Positions 46,448 to 55,158 of a stretch of DNA of 64,000 nt are shown in pieces. The first letter of the stretch is position 1. Each line of letters begins with the position of its first letter. The DNA is from Atopobacter sp. AH10 (GTDB lineage: Bacteria > Bacillota > Bacilli > Lactobacillales > Aerococcaceae): the NCBI RefSeq assembly GCF_003664595.1, contig NZ_QXPZ01000001.1, forward strand, positions 1 to 64,000, in the 5' to 3' direction. Position numbers and translations under genes: made by a program. Below the pieces are notes generated by a model. The model worked only from the letters and a program-made list of their open reading frames with translations. It made no database searches and had not been told where the DNA came from.

Positions 46448-47719
46448 TTACCACTTTTCATTCATTTCTTTTTGAATAGATGGTAAAACACTACTGATTT
46501 CCTTACTCTCTAAGGCTCTTTGAATCAAATAATCTAGGCGTTCAATTTTTTGTCGATCATATCTGTCATCAACCGTTAACTCTCCATGTAAGAGCATCTC
46601 ATCTAAACGCTCTGTCGTTAATACATCCAGCCCTGTTCCCTCTTTTTTGAGTTGGTCTTGAATGGCTCTACTTTTGACCACAGACCTGAGAACAGAGGCC
46701 TCTGGAGATTTAATCATTAACTGTTTTTGAACGTTAGGATCTTGCGAAAGGTAAAGCGCAAATTCACAAGCCAAATCGACTTGCCTACTAGTTGGCGATA
46801 CTGCTAACAAAGAAGTTCGTATTTGCGTGGCTGGATGTTTACTGTCTTTACTTGGCATAGGAATACAGGTCCAATTCAAATTAGAATATTTGGTCACTCG
46901 ATAAGGATAAGGTCGATAGGTGCGATACTGCGCCAAAGTCATTGGATAAAAGGCTACCTTCCCTTCATCAAAATCCTCTGGTCTAATATGCTGACTAGGG
47001 GTCAAACTATGTAAGAAATTAATCAACTTGAGCGCCTCATGCATTTCTTTCGTATCCACCTTCATCCCATTAGGGCCTTCTAAAACACCTCCATAGGCTA
47101 TAAAGGCATGCTCCCAGTTATAATCTGTTACAGCATAACGTTCTCGTTTTAGATCATTCACTTGTTGACAAATTTTAGAAAAATCTTCAACCGTCCAATT
47201 CGTCTGCGGGACATCAATATTGGACTCTTTTAACAAGTCTTTATTCACACACATCATGACAGGATTAATTGTAAGTGGTAAAGCATAAACTTTGTCTCTA
47301 TAGCAACCCGCCTGTATGGCTACTGGATAGTAATCATTGATCTGGTCTTTTTTCAAATAGGAAGAGATGTCTTTCAAAGCTCCCTGATTCGCTAAACGTG
47401 TAAAGTTTTCTTCAGGAACCCAAAAAATATCCGGAGACTTCCCCCGTAACAACTGCCTGGATAGCCATTCCCCATAATCTTTTTGCTGAATACCTGACTC
47501 ATAAACAATTTGCACATTTGGATGATCTTTTTCAAAATTTTTAATCGCTTGGTCTAAAACCTGTTGGGTCGAAGAATTTGGCACATTCCATTTATTCCCA
47601 GAAATAACGCCAAAATAAAGCCTTGTCTTTCTTTGCTGAAAAGGAAAATGCCATACAAGGGCAAAGAGGAGAAAAAAAGCTATAACATATTGGAATAGAC
47701 GATCTTTCCACTTAATCAT
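46448..47719 (-). CDS. Membrane-anchored family-1 extracellular solute-binding protein
   Basis: This is a sugar-binding-protein-like protein of 423 residues (UgpB/MalE family): VLDQAIKNFEKDHPNVQIVYESG, SPDIFWVPEENFTRLANQGALKDIS, VYALPLTINPVMMCVNKDLL. The N-terminus has an uncleaved signal-anchor (about 8-25) and no lipobox. The start 47719 is chosen for AGGGGAAG upstream, giving an 8-base overlap with the response regulator gene. There is no permease or ATPase gene in the cluster. It is the last gene of PBP-kinase-regulator-SBP, so it is more likely part of a sensing complex or a target than a transporter subunit, though it could feed an importer encoded elsewhere. Confidence 0.85.
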   Translation of the reverse strand: MIKWKDRLFQYVIAFFLLFALVWHFPFQQRKTRLYFGVISGNKWNVPNSSTQQVLDQAIKNFEKDHPNVQIVYESGIQQKDYGEWLSRQLLRGKSPDIFWVPEENFTRLANQGALKDISSYLKKDQINDYYPVAIQAGCYRDKVYALPLTINPVMMCVNKDLLKESNIDVPQTNWTVEDFSKICQQVNDLKRERYAVTDYNWEHAFIAYGGVLEGPNGMKVDTKEMHEALKLINFLHSLTPSQHIRPEDFDEGKVAFYPMTLAQYRTYRPYPYRVTKYSNLNWTCIPMPSKDSKHPATQIRTSLLAVSPTSRQVDLACEFALYLSQDPNVQKQLMIKSPEASVLRSVVKSRAIQDQLKKEGTGLDVLTTERLDEMLLHGELTVDDRYDRQKIERLDYLIQRALESKEISSVLPSIQKEMNEKW

Positions 47720-48413
47720 ATCCAACTTCCCCTTCTTTTTCCTCCACATTTGGATAGTCGCTGAGATTAACGCCAGTTTGAACCGCCCATATCGCTAATT
47801 GGGTACGATCACGTAAATGCAACTTGGATAAAACAATAGAAAGATAGTTCCGAATCGTCCCTTCAGACAAGTACATGTTGTTTGCGATTTCCTTGTTCGT
47901 ATAGCCACAGCTAACCTGTTGGATTAACTTCCATTCCACTTCAGAGAGAGAATCCACGATATCTTTCGGCACGCTGATCGTATAGTTAGATTGAGCCATT
48001 TGTGAAAAAAGTTTGACCACTTTTGTAGCAACATTAGGGTTAATCATGGCTCCACCCTTATTAACGGTCAATATTGCATGATAGAGTTCTTCTGTTGAAA
48101 CCCCTTTAAGAACATAGCCAGATGCCCCATATTTCAAAGCCGAATAAATATACTCATCATCATCAAAAGTCGTTAAAATGATAATTTTTACCGATGGATA
48201 GCGTTCTTTCACCTCTTTTGTACACAAGACACCATCCATTTCTGGCATTCTGATATCCATCAAGATCACATCGGGTAATTTTTTGGATAAAAGCTTCAAT
48301 ACTTCTTTCCCATTACTTGCTGTCCCAATCACATCAATATCTTCATGAGCAGCTAAAATAATACTTAAAGATTCCCTAACGAGCGTTTGGTCGTCAGCAA
48401 TTATTACTTTCAT
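47712..48413 (-). CDS. NarL/FixJ-family response regulator
   Basis: This is a two-component regulator of 233 residues. The receiver domain has the acidic pocket DD (7-8), phosphoacceptor Asp53 in LMDIRMPEMD, Thr81/82 and Lys103. The LuxR-type helix-turn-helix is SCGYTNKEIANNMYLSEGTIRNYLS (about 170-195). It is the partner of the kinase at 48459-49760, 45 bases upstream. The target genes are unknown; its own operon is the natural first candidate. Confidence 0.94.
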   Translation of the reverse strand: MKVIIADDQTLVRESLSIILAAHEDIDVIGTASNGKEVLKLLSKKLPDVILMDIRMPEMDGVLCTKEVKERYPSVKIIILTTFDDDEYIYSALKYGASGYVLKGVSTEELYHAILTVNKGGAMINPNVATKVVKLFSQMAQSNYTISVPKDIVDSLSEVEWKLIQQVSCGYTNKEIANNMYLSEGTIRNYLSIVLSKLHLRDRTQLAIWAVQTGVNLSDYPNVEEKEGEVGYD

Positions 48414-48458
48414 TCATTAATCCTCCACTATCCCTATCCCAAAATTGATGAGCGTCTT

Positions 48459-49760
48459 TTAGTCTTTCGGTAGGGAAATATCAGTGACAAAACCCTTATC
48501 CATATAAAATTTAATCTTGCCCCCAAAAGCCATCACCCGTTCTTCCATTTGTTTCAAGCCAAAACCCGCTTTCAAATGGTCACAGCCCACGCCATCATCA
48601 CGCATTAACAAATGATAATCATTATCTAGATAACAATGGATCCACAAATTTTTCCCATGCCCATGACGCACTGAATTGGTAATGGTTTCTTGAATCACCC
48701 TAAAGAGAGCATCCTCTTTCACCACATCAAAATCGACATCCCCCCACTCATAAAGGAGATGGATGTCTAAATAAGATAAAGCTTGGTATTCTTCACATAT
48801 TTGTTTCAAAGCATCTTCTAAACTAGCATTTTCTAATACTCCCGGCCGCATCTTGGCTAAGGAGCGTCTAACATCGCGAATCCCCTCTCGAACAGCTCTT
48901 GATATTTTCCCTAATTGTTGCTTGGCCAAGTCCACATCTCTATCCATCAAAACAGTCACCGCATCAATCCCAGCAGAAATACCCGTTAAAGCATGCCCCA
49001 AGGTATCATGGATTTCTCGAGCTATCCTCTTCCTTTCCCGATCTTCTGCAATTTTTTCCGATAGAGCCAAGTAACTTTCCAAATCGCGATTCGCTTGAGA
49101 AGCCATTTGTAATTGTTGCTCAATTTCGTGCCTTTGTTTAACCGACAAAAGAATATACAAAAGTAAACATATCATAAAAGCAATTAAATTAATCGAAAAA
49201 ATCATCTGCCTCCCAAAAGACAAAAATGCTTGAGAATCTTTAGGATACATATGAATGTAGGCCTCAATAGATGGCAAACGAACAAAGGAAACCATAGACG
49301 TTTCCTCGCTTAAGAAAAAGGTCAATAGACTCAAAAGTACGAATATAGCCCAATTCTTTTGCCCACCCACAACCACTTTAAATTCTTTAGCGCCATAAAT
49401 AACATCCATCATGACCAGTAAAATGACCCCATTATATGAAAATTGCAAGAAATACAAATTTGCAAACATTAATACAAGTTCTAAAATGGTTTCAAAAGAG
49501 TAGACCGAACAAGCATTGGGACGATTTTCTCTTCTGTAGATGACATATAATAAGAAAAAATAACTCAACAAGGCACCTGATAAAACCACATGAGGATCCA
49601 TTGGTACTACAGCTAGATTTTCCAATAAAGTCTGACTCATGCCTAAATCTGCTGCCAACTGTGTCCCAAAATAGAAAATGCCTCCATAATAGCAAATGGC
49701 TATGAAATTAATCAAAGCTAAGGCAACCTGACTATAAAATACATTTTTTTGATCGACCAT
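48459..49760 (-). CDS. NarL-type sensor histidine kinase (HisKA_3)
   Basis: This is a membrane sensor kinase of 433 residues. Six predicted helices (about 11-30, 58-76, 90-107, 108-123, 137-151, 186-206) leave two short outside loops (31-57 and 152-185) and no large sensor domain. A coiled-coil linker leads to HisKA_3 with His251 in AREIHDTLGHALTG, then the ATPase domain with N-box VIQETITNSVRHGHG and G-box RDDGVGCDHLKAGFGL. Because it lacks its own ligand domain, sensing through a partner is plausible. The type-1 binding protein gene ends 42 bases upstream. Confidence 0.93.
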   Translation of the reverse strand: MVDQKNVFYSQVALALINFIAICYYGGIFYFGTQLAADLGMSQTLLENLAVVPMDPHVVLSGALLSYFFLLYVIYRRENRPNACSVYSFETILELVLMFANLYFLQFSYNGVILLVMMDVIYGAKEFKVVVGGQKNWAIFVLLSLLTFFLSEETSMVSFVRLPSIEAYIHMYPKDSQAFLSFGRQMIFSINLIAFMICLLLYILLSVKQRHEIEQQLQMASQANRDLESYLALSEKIAEDRERKRIAREIHDTLGHALTGISAGIDAVTVLMDRDVDLAKQQLGKISRAVREGIRDVRRSLAKMRPGVLENASLEDALKQICEEYQALSYLDIHLLYEWGDVDFDVVKEDALFRVIQETITNSVRHGHGKNLWIHCYLDNDYHLLMRDDGVGCDHLKAGFGLKQMEERVMAFGGKIKFYMDKGFVTDISLPKD

Positions 49761-49802
49761 AGCTTCTCCTTTCTATTATTTTGCATAGGGAATCTATCAA
49801 AA

Positions 49803-50852
49803 TTATTGCCATTCCAACTTTCCTACTTTTTGGACATTCGTGGCAGTGACGAGTTGGACAGGTATTTTATACAAATCTTTTACTTTTTCTCCATCCAATA
49901 TTTTTTGCATCACCTTAGCCGTTTGTCTTCCCATTTTAACTGGAGATTGAGCAGCTGTAGCAAGCACATGGGGATTCTCCCCTAAGAAATGTTTAAATTC
50001 CGGTGATCCATCCACTCCATAAATACCTATTTTTTCGCTGGCCTTCCGATCTTCAATAGCAGCTAAAGCCCCTATAGCTGCTCGATCATTCAATGACATG
50101 ATCATATCGAACTCATCAGAAATCTGCCGATAATCCGGTCTATCTGGCCCCACTTCCGATGCAAACCTTCGTACTCGCCTAACTTCATCTATGGCTTTTT
50201 CCACCTGTGGCATCGCTATTTCTGTTTGACCAAAAGTTTCCAAACGCCCAACTATCCGGTAATTAGTCTTGCCCTTTAACCCATCTTCAAAACCTTGAAT
50301 TCTATCTCGACCAGAAGCCGCATCTTTATGTTCTAAAATAAGAATTTGGGCATTCTTTCTAGTCTTTAACAAATGCTGAGCAAGCAATCTACCTGCTTGA
50401 TAATTATCAGACATCACTGTAGTAGCAATCTTTTCCTTTGTTTCAACAGGAGCATCAACCACGACAACAGGAACATTTGCCTTTCCTGCTTTTTTTAAAG
50501 CCTTGTCTACTAATTGGCTTTTATTTTTCACCGGATTTAAAACAATAAGGGAAACCCCTTCTTCGATAAAACTTTCAATTTGCTGGGCTTGCTTTTCTTC
50601 ATTTAATTCGGGATCACGAACTAATAATTTATAATTTTCTTCCTGAGCAAACTTTTCGATTTCCGCATTTAAAATCTTATAAAACTCATTGTTCATGGTC
50701 ATATAGCTTGCCCCAATTTTGATCGACCGATGTTTGGGAATCAGATGATCTGAAAAAATCCCAATAATAAAACTTAGAGATAAAAGTAACAAAAGAGAGA
50801 TCAATATCTTGGTCCATCTCGTTGACACGGTATTCTGCCCCCTGAGATTCAT
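49803..50852 (-). CDS. Membrane-anchored periplasmic-binding-protein type 1 (ribose/galactose-binding-like)
   Basis: This is a 349-residue protein with an N-terminal signal anchor (about 14-35) and a type-1 periplasmic binding fold resembling ribose/xylose-binding proteins: GASYMTMNNEFYKILNAEIEKFAQE, SFIEEGVSLIVLNPV, VVVVDAP, ASGRDRIQGFEDGL, MSLNDRAAIGALAAIED, IGIYGVDGS. No lipobox and no DNA-binding domain. It is the first gene of the operon with the kinase, regulator and second binding protein. By analogy with XylFII-LytS and AraP-AraS systems, it may bind an extracellular sugar and signal to the kinase. No transporter genes accompany it. Confidence 0.88.
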   Translation of the reverse strand: MNLRGQNTVSTRWTKILISLLLLLSLSFIIGIFSDHLIPKHRSIKIGASYMTMNNEFYKILNAEIEKFAQEENYKLLVRDPELNEEKQAQQIESFIEEGVSLIVLNPVKNKSQLVDKALKKAGKANVPVVVVDAPVETKEKIATTVMSDNYQAGRLLAQHLLKTRKNAQILILEHKDAASGRDRIQGFEDGLKGKTNYRIVGRLETFGQTEIAMPQVEKAIDEVRRVRRFASEVGPDRPDYRQISDEFDMIMSLNDRAAIGALAAIEDRKASEKIGIYGVDGSPEFKHFLGENPHVLATAAQSPVKMGRQTAKVMQKILDGEKVKDLYKIPVQLVTATNVQKVGKLEWQ

Positions 50853-50942
50853 TATTTTCCTTGCTTAAAGGTCAGCGTTTTAAGAACGGCTTCTCTACGA
50901 TATAAAAAACTTGCATTAACTGAAACATAACATATCAGACCT

Positions 50943-51167
50943 TTAATTCCATTTTAGTAAAGATAAGTCAGTCAAGCAATAGAAAAAAGCTGATAGTCGC
51001 ATTAAAATTCTAATTCCCTTAGTTGTAAGATATTTCTTATCGTATATTCCCGTCCAGAATTGATCACTTACCCTTCCAAGTTTATTTTTATTTTTCCTCA
51101 AAAAAAGTACCCCTTCAAATCTATCTACAGGGATACTTTCCATCTTATCAAAAGGCAAGTCATCCAT
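50943..51167 (-). CDS. Hypothetical small protein (uncertain)
   Basis: This is a 74-residue frame with a plausible ribosome site (GGGGAG nine bases before the ATG). The product has an acidic start and a hydrophobic C-terminal stretch (LMRLSAFFYCLTDLSLL). No family is recognised. It may be a remnant rather than a gene. The surrounding gap 50853-51262 has no clear promoter; a weak cre-like CTTAAAACGCTGAC lies near 50872. Confidence 0.25.
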   Translation of the reverse strand: MDDLPFDKMESIPVDRFEGVLFLRKNKNKLGRVSDQFWTGIYDKKYLTTKGIRILMRLSAFFYCLTDLSLLKWN

Positions 51168-51262
51168 TTTCTCTTACTCCCCTAGGAAACAAGGCTTACA
51201 GCTTGAAAGCTATGAAAAATCCATTTCAACTTGGCCTATCCTTCCTAATAATGGGCGATCCT

Positions 51263-52195
51263 TTATTTTATTGATTTAAGAGGAGTCCTGGTGGCAACTT
51301 CTAGACACGAATCCTTATCCTCCTTGATTCGTTCTAAGAACCAACGAAAAGCTCTCGGAAACGCTTTTCGCCAATAAGTCCAATTGTGCTTTGCTTCAGC
51401 TTCTTGCAAAAAGGTCACATCATAGCCCGTTCTTTCTAGAGCCAGCGCATAATCCTCTACATCTTGAATAGGAATAATTGGATCCTTGTCGCCACTTTCT
51501 ATATAAAAACTAGCCCGATGCAAGGGATCTTTATCCATATCAACAGTTGGCAGATAGCTTTCATAAGCAAGCTTCGATAGTTTCAGATAATCTCTACTAA
51601 TTACACGGAAGTTTTTCCCAATTTGACTTTTAGAGGCTTGATCATCCCAAACTGCTGGCGAAATGAGAAGTGCTTTTTGAAAATAATCCGGATAGCGCAA
51701 GACTAAGCGAGCAGATCCATAGCCTCCCATCGAATAACCACCTAATCCATGCATGGTCACTCGTGGATCAATCCGATAGTCTTTTTCAATCTGAGGTAAA
51801 AGTTCCTTCATTAAGGCTGTTTCCATTTGATAGCCAAGCGGTTGATTTAAGTAGAAACTATCATAGCCGTTCACAAATACCACAATACTATCTTGACCGA
51901 TTTCTTCAGACAAACGATCCAACTGTTCTTTTGCGGCCACTTGATTTAAAAGGCTCTTATCATCTCCATATAAACCATGCAAAAGGAAGAGCACTGGATA
52001 GCGCTCTTTTTTATTTAACCCATATGAAGCTGGAAGATAGACTTTATAAGGCCAATACCTTTCTAAATAGGAGGAATATATTTTTTGCTTCAAGACCTGA
52101 CTGTTACCTTCTCCATATACTCTTCCTGGTAAAAAAAGATTTATGATGAGGGCAAAGGCTATGACAAGTCCCCATTTTTTCTCCATTCGTTTCAT
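51263..52195 (-). CDS. Secreted esterase (esterase D / feruloyl-esterase-like alpha/beta hydrolase)
   Basis: This is a 310-residue alpha/beta hydrolase with a signal peptide (1-28, ending GRVYGEG). The nucleophile is Ser155 in GGYSMGGYG. The oxyanion region is FLLHGLYGDD near 70-78, Asp in ESGDKDPIIP and His in EAKHNWTYW complete the triad. No membrane anchor was seen, so it is released or loosely wall-bound. The substrate is unknown (acetylated or feruloylated glycan, or a small ester). The ribosome site is weak (AGTAGG). It lies downstream of the nuclease gene with 77 bases between. Confidence 0.88.
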   Translation of the reverse strand: MKRMEKKWGLVIAFALIINLFLPGRVYGEGNSQVLKQKIYSSYLERYWPYKVYLPASYGLNKKERYPVLFLLHGLYGDDKSLLNQVAAKEQLDRLSEEIGQDSIVVFVNGYDSFYLNQPLGYQMETALMKELLPQIEKDYRIDPRVTMHGLGGYSMGGYGSARLVLRYPDYFQKALLISPAVWDDQASKSQIGKNFRVISRDYLKLSKLAYESYLPTVDMDKDPLHRASFYIESGDKDPIIPIQDVEDYALALERTGYDVTFLQEAEAKHNWTYWRKAFPRAFRWFLERIKEDKDSCLEVATRTPLKSIK

Positions 52196-52272
52196 CGATG
52201 TGCCTACTTTCCGCTCATTATTCCCCCATTCACCAACCCCTTGGCTAAAATGAGAAAATATCCCTCTGCTTT

Positions 52273-53196
52273 TTATCGTTTAGCTGGTCGAAATCCAGCT
52301 TGTCTCGCTGCCTCCTCTGAAGTAAAATAGACAGCATTTTTAGCTTTAACTTTCTGATAGCCTTGATCATTTGCTGTATGGTAAATCATTGACCGTTTAT
52401 TGGCAATAATTCGCCCATTAGCTTGTTCATATGCTAAGCCATAGCCAGAACCCTCTTCAGCCTCTGCATTAGAAATTCTATCTTCTGTCTTTGAGCTTTC
52501 TTTTTTAGTCGACCATAAACCTTTTTCAGCTTCACGAGCTTGTCGTTGATAAGTCAAAAACTCATGCTCATATTTCACATCAGGTGGAAAGGTAGATAAT
52601 TGGGCATAACCCTCTTTGAGTAAAATAGCATTAAAACATTTCTTTTCTAAATCCTCTTTATTTTCAGGTCTATCTAGCCAAACATAGCGCAATAATCGCC
52701 CATAACGATCTCTGTCGGACACATCTTTTTCCAAATAGATCTCTTTATCCGTTAATTGAGCTTTCGTAAAATCAGAAGCCTCTTTACCATAATATTCCAC
52801 TGGTTTATTAGGATGGACAGTTTCTGGCGTATTCACAAGAATTAGACGAACTTTTTCTTGGCCCTGCCCTCGATCAACGACAATGGTATCCCCATCAACT
52901 ACTCGAGTTACATGGGCTTGTTCAAGACCTGCTACAAATCTTCTTTTTTCCCCAGATTTAAGAGTTTTATGGTTTTGCTCAAGACCTGCTACAAATCTTC
53001 TTTTTCCCCCAGATTTAAGATCCCTTTTGACATGCGATTGAAGACCTTTTTCTAGCTGAAGAGACTTAACGCCATAAATTATACTCTCTTTTCCATTCCG
53101 AAAGTTGCTAACCTTTTCCTTGGCTACAATAGAATTGCTCCCCCATAAAAATAGGGCTAAAAAGCCTAAAAGACAGGTCTGTTGAATTTTCTTCAC
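52273..53196 (-). CDS. Secreted thermonuclease (SNase family) with C-terminal Ada-like motif
   Basis: This is a secreted staphylococcal-nuclease-type enzyme of 307 residues. The signal peptide TCLLGFLALFLWGSNSIVA is followed by a linker with a tandem 19-residue repeat (KRRFVAGLEQ twice). The SNase domain has VVDGDTIVV, VRLILVNTPET (Arg and Glu catalytic) and DRDRYGRLLRYVW (second Arg). The C-terminal YHTANDQGYQKVKAKNAVYF-type segment resembles the Ada metal-binding motif but lacks its cysteines. The GTG start 53196 is chosen for AAAGGGG just upstream; the longer ATG frame overlaps the promoter at 53231-53259. It would degrade extracellular DNA or RNA. Confidence 0.9.
   Translation of the reverse strand: MKKIQQTCLLGFLALFLWGSNSIVAKEKVSNFRNGKESIIYGVKSLQLEKGLQSHVKRDLKSGGKRRFVAGLEQNHKTLKSGEKRRFVAGLEQAHVTRVVDGDTIVVDRGQGQEKVRLILVNTPETVHPNKPVEYYGKEASDFTKAQLTDKEIYLEKDVSDRDRYGRLLRYVWLDRPENKEDLEKKCFNAILLKEGYAQLSTFPPDVKYEHEFLTYQRQAREAEKGLWSTKKESSKTEDRISNAEAEEGSGYGLAYEQANGRIIANKRSMIYHTANDQGYQKVKAKNAVYFTSEEAARQAGFRPAKR
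52923..53030 (-). repeat. In-frame 57-bp tandem duplication in the nuclease gene
   Basis: CAAGACCTGCTACAAAT recurs at 52923 and 52980, a period of 57 bp (19 codons), encoding KSG(G/E)KRRFVAGLEQ twice just before the nuclease domain. Confidence 0.9.
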
Positions 53197-53230
53197 TAGC
53201 TCACCCCTTTTCTTTAAATCTTTTGAATAT

Positions 53231-53259
53231 AGTATAACCGACTTGACTTTATTCTTCAA
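53231..53259 (-). promoter_or_regulatory. sigma-A promoter of the nuclease gene
   Basis: TTGAAG, 17 nt, TATACT on the minus strand, 35 bases before the GTG start at 53196. Confidence 0.72.
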
Positions 53260-53264
53260 AAGCC

Positions 53265-53305
53265 AAAAAGACAGGTGGCTTTTCTTCAGTCCACCTGTCT
53301 TTTTA
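53265..53305 (-). terminator. Terminator of pepD
   Basis: AAAAAGACAGGTGG pairs with CCACCTGTCTTTTT around a 13-nt loop. The T-run is present on both strands. Confidence 0.9.
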
Positions 53306-53333
53306 CTATTAAATATTTTCCTTAAGGACTAGC

Positions 53334-54767
53334 TTAGTCAGCCAAAGAGTAACGTAATTCCATCTTGTGGCTTGCGGTGCAAACGAATTTACCCAAGAGA
53401 TCAACTGTCTTCTTGAACATTTCGTCAGCCATCTTTTCATTAGCTTCTTCCAAAACTTTTTGTGCTTCACGACCAGTCAATTTTTCTTCAATAATGCGTT
53501 TATCTGTTGCGATCAATTGTTCACGCATCTTAGGTGCAATATCGTTAGTGAAGTCATAGCAGAAGCTACCATATAAATCAAAGTTGTGGTCACCAATAAC
53601 TGCTAAAGTTTGAACTACCCAGTAGTAATAGTTAGGGTCATATGTTCCCTTCGTGTCACGATAAGATACTGGAGTATCCGTAACATTAGCGTAGAATGGA
53701 ACAACATTGTTATAAGGGTTAGAAGCAAAGGCTAACCAATGGATCCCTTGAATTTCTTCTGGAACATTTGGACGTAATTGGATAATGTGTAATTCCATGT
53801 TCCGGTTCAAGCCAATAGCACGATATTTCTTGCGATCAGCTTCTGAAGATTTCCCATAAACGTCCCACTTAGTTCCTTCATAGTGAGAGGATTGTGCCCA
53901 TTTGATATCTTCGATAGAAATCTTGCGTTTTGGATAGCAGAGGAATGGCAAATCTGGGCAATCTGGGCAGTCCACAAATGGATATTCTTCATTGAATGGA
54001 CGGCTAGTGTCTGATAAAGCTTTTTGAACATACCAAGTCCGGCAGTTGTTGTATTGTTGGTCTTTATAATCAGAACTACCAAGTGTATGACGGAAATTCA
54101 AGCCCTTAAAGTCAGGGTTCAAATTATTTCTTTCAATGAAGTCTGGCAAATCCTTAGAGTAAAGCACATCTTCAGAATCAAAGTCGAAGGTATCAATATT
54201 CAAACGGTTTGGTGCCACAACAAAGGCGTCATCAGGAATACGAACAGCAGCCCAGTGGTGACCGCCATAAGTTTCCATATACCAAATTTCGTTCACGTCA
54301 GAGAAAGCAATCCCATTTGGTTCATAAGTCCCATAAGTTTCAAGCAATTCCCCTAAACGTAAAACCCCTTCTCTAGGAGAATGAATGTAAGGTAAAACTA
54401 GTGTTGGGATATCCCCTTCACCAATACCATTTTCAACATATGGGTCAGCCCCTAATACACGTGCGTTGCTTGTGATTGTTTCAGTAGCCGACATAGCAAT
54501 GTTTTCACTGTTGATACCAGCACCAGCCCAAACCCCATGAGGGTTAGCATCTGGAGTAGAGGTATAGCGCAATGGGTTATCTGGCAAAGGAATTTCTGTT
54601 TTCCCTTGGCAGGTATAGAAGACTTTAGGTTGGTCTTCTGGATTCACTACCACAAAACGTTGAGGATTTGGTTGGTCGCTACCATCTTCATTACGAGAAA
54701 TGATAGTTGACCCATCCAAAGAGGCATTCTTACCTACTAAAATCGTCGTGCATGAACTTTTTTCCAT
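53334..54767 (-). CDS. pepD: Dipeptidase, family C69 (PepD-like)
   Basis: This cytosolic N-terminal-nucleophile dipeptidase has about 477 residues. The conserved start MEKSSCTTILVGKNAS holds the nucleophile Cys six residues in, followed by DGSTIISRNED and the family segments WAGAGINSENIAMSATET and IAFSDVNEIWYMET. It hydrolyses a broad range of dipeptides. The ATG 54767 is chosen because GGAGG lies seven bases upstream and the nucleophile is then at position 6. Single gene, with its own terminator. The upstream gap 54768-55068 shows no clear promoter and no ORF. Confidence 0.93.
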   Translation of the reverse strand: MEKSSCTTILVGKNASLDGSTIISRNEDGSDQPNPQRFVVVNPEDQPKVFYTCQGKTEIPLPDNPLRYTSTPDANPHGVWAGAGINSENIAMSATETITSNARVLGADPYVENGIGEGDIPTLVLPYIHSPREGVLRLGELLETYGTYEPNGIAFSDVNEIWYMETYGGHHWAAVRIPDDAFVVAPNRLNIDTFDFDSEDVLYSKDLPDFIERNNLNPDFKGLNFRHTLGSSDYKDQQYNNCRTWYVQKALSDTSRPFNEEYPFVDCPDCPDLPFLCYPKRKISIEDIKWAQSSHYEGTKWDVYGKSSEADRKKYRAIGLNRNMELHIIQLRPNVPEEIQGIHWLAFASNPYNNVVPFYANVTDTPVSYRDTKGTYDPNYYYWVVQTLAVIGDHNFDLYGSFCYDFTNDIAPKMREQLIATDKRIIEEKLTGREAQKVLEEANEKMADEMFKKTVDLLGKFVCTASHKMELRYSLAD

Positions 54768-55068
54768 TCCATTTCCTCCATTCATTTCATCCCCTGTAAG
54801 ATTTCCGTTAGCCCATCCTTAGACCTCATCTAAATCAAGCAACGTCTTTCTTAGCAGTAGGATAGGTATTTGGCCGTCCCACTCTAAAGAGAACTCTTCT
54901 CACTAGAAGCTAGTCCGGCTCACCAACCCCATTGTAAAACGCTTACTTTCAAAAATCAATAGCTTTTTAAGTCAACTTAAAACTCTCATTAAAGATTAAT
55001 ATTTCGGGATTTTTGGCACTCTTTCCCTAAAATTTCTAGCAATATTTTTCCTACTCCTGTTGAAAAAA

Positions 55069-55092
55069 TGGACTAGGCAAAATCCTAGTCCA
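55069..55092 (-). terminator. Terminator of the SDR gene
   Basis: TGGACTAGG pairs with CCTAGTCCA, with a 6-nt loop and TTTTTT after it on the minus strand. Confidence 0.88.
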
Positions 55093-55158
55093 AAGTAGCT
55101 AACATATAACCATCCATCATCTTTTTTGAACACGTCAGTCAAAAAATCTCTCCTACTT

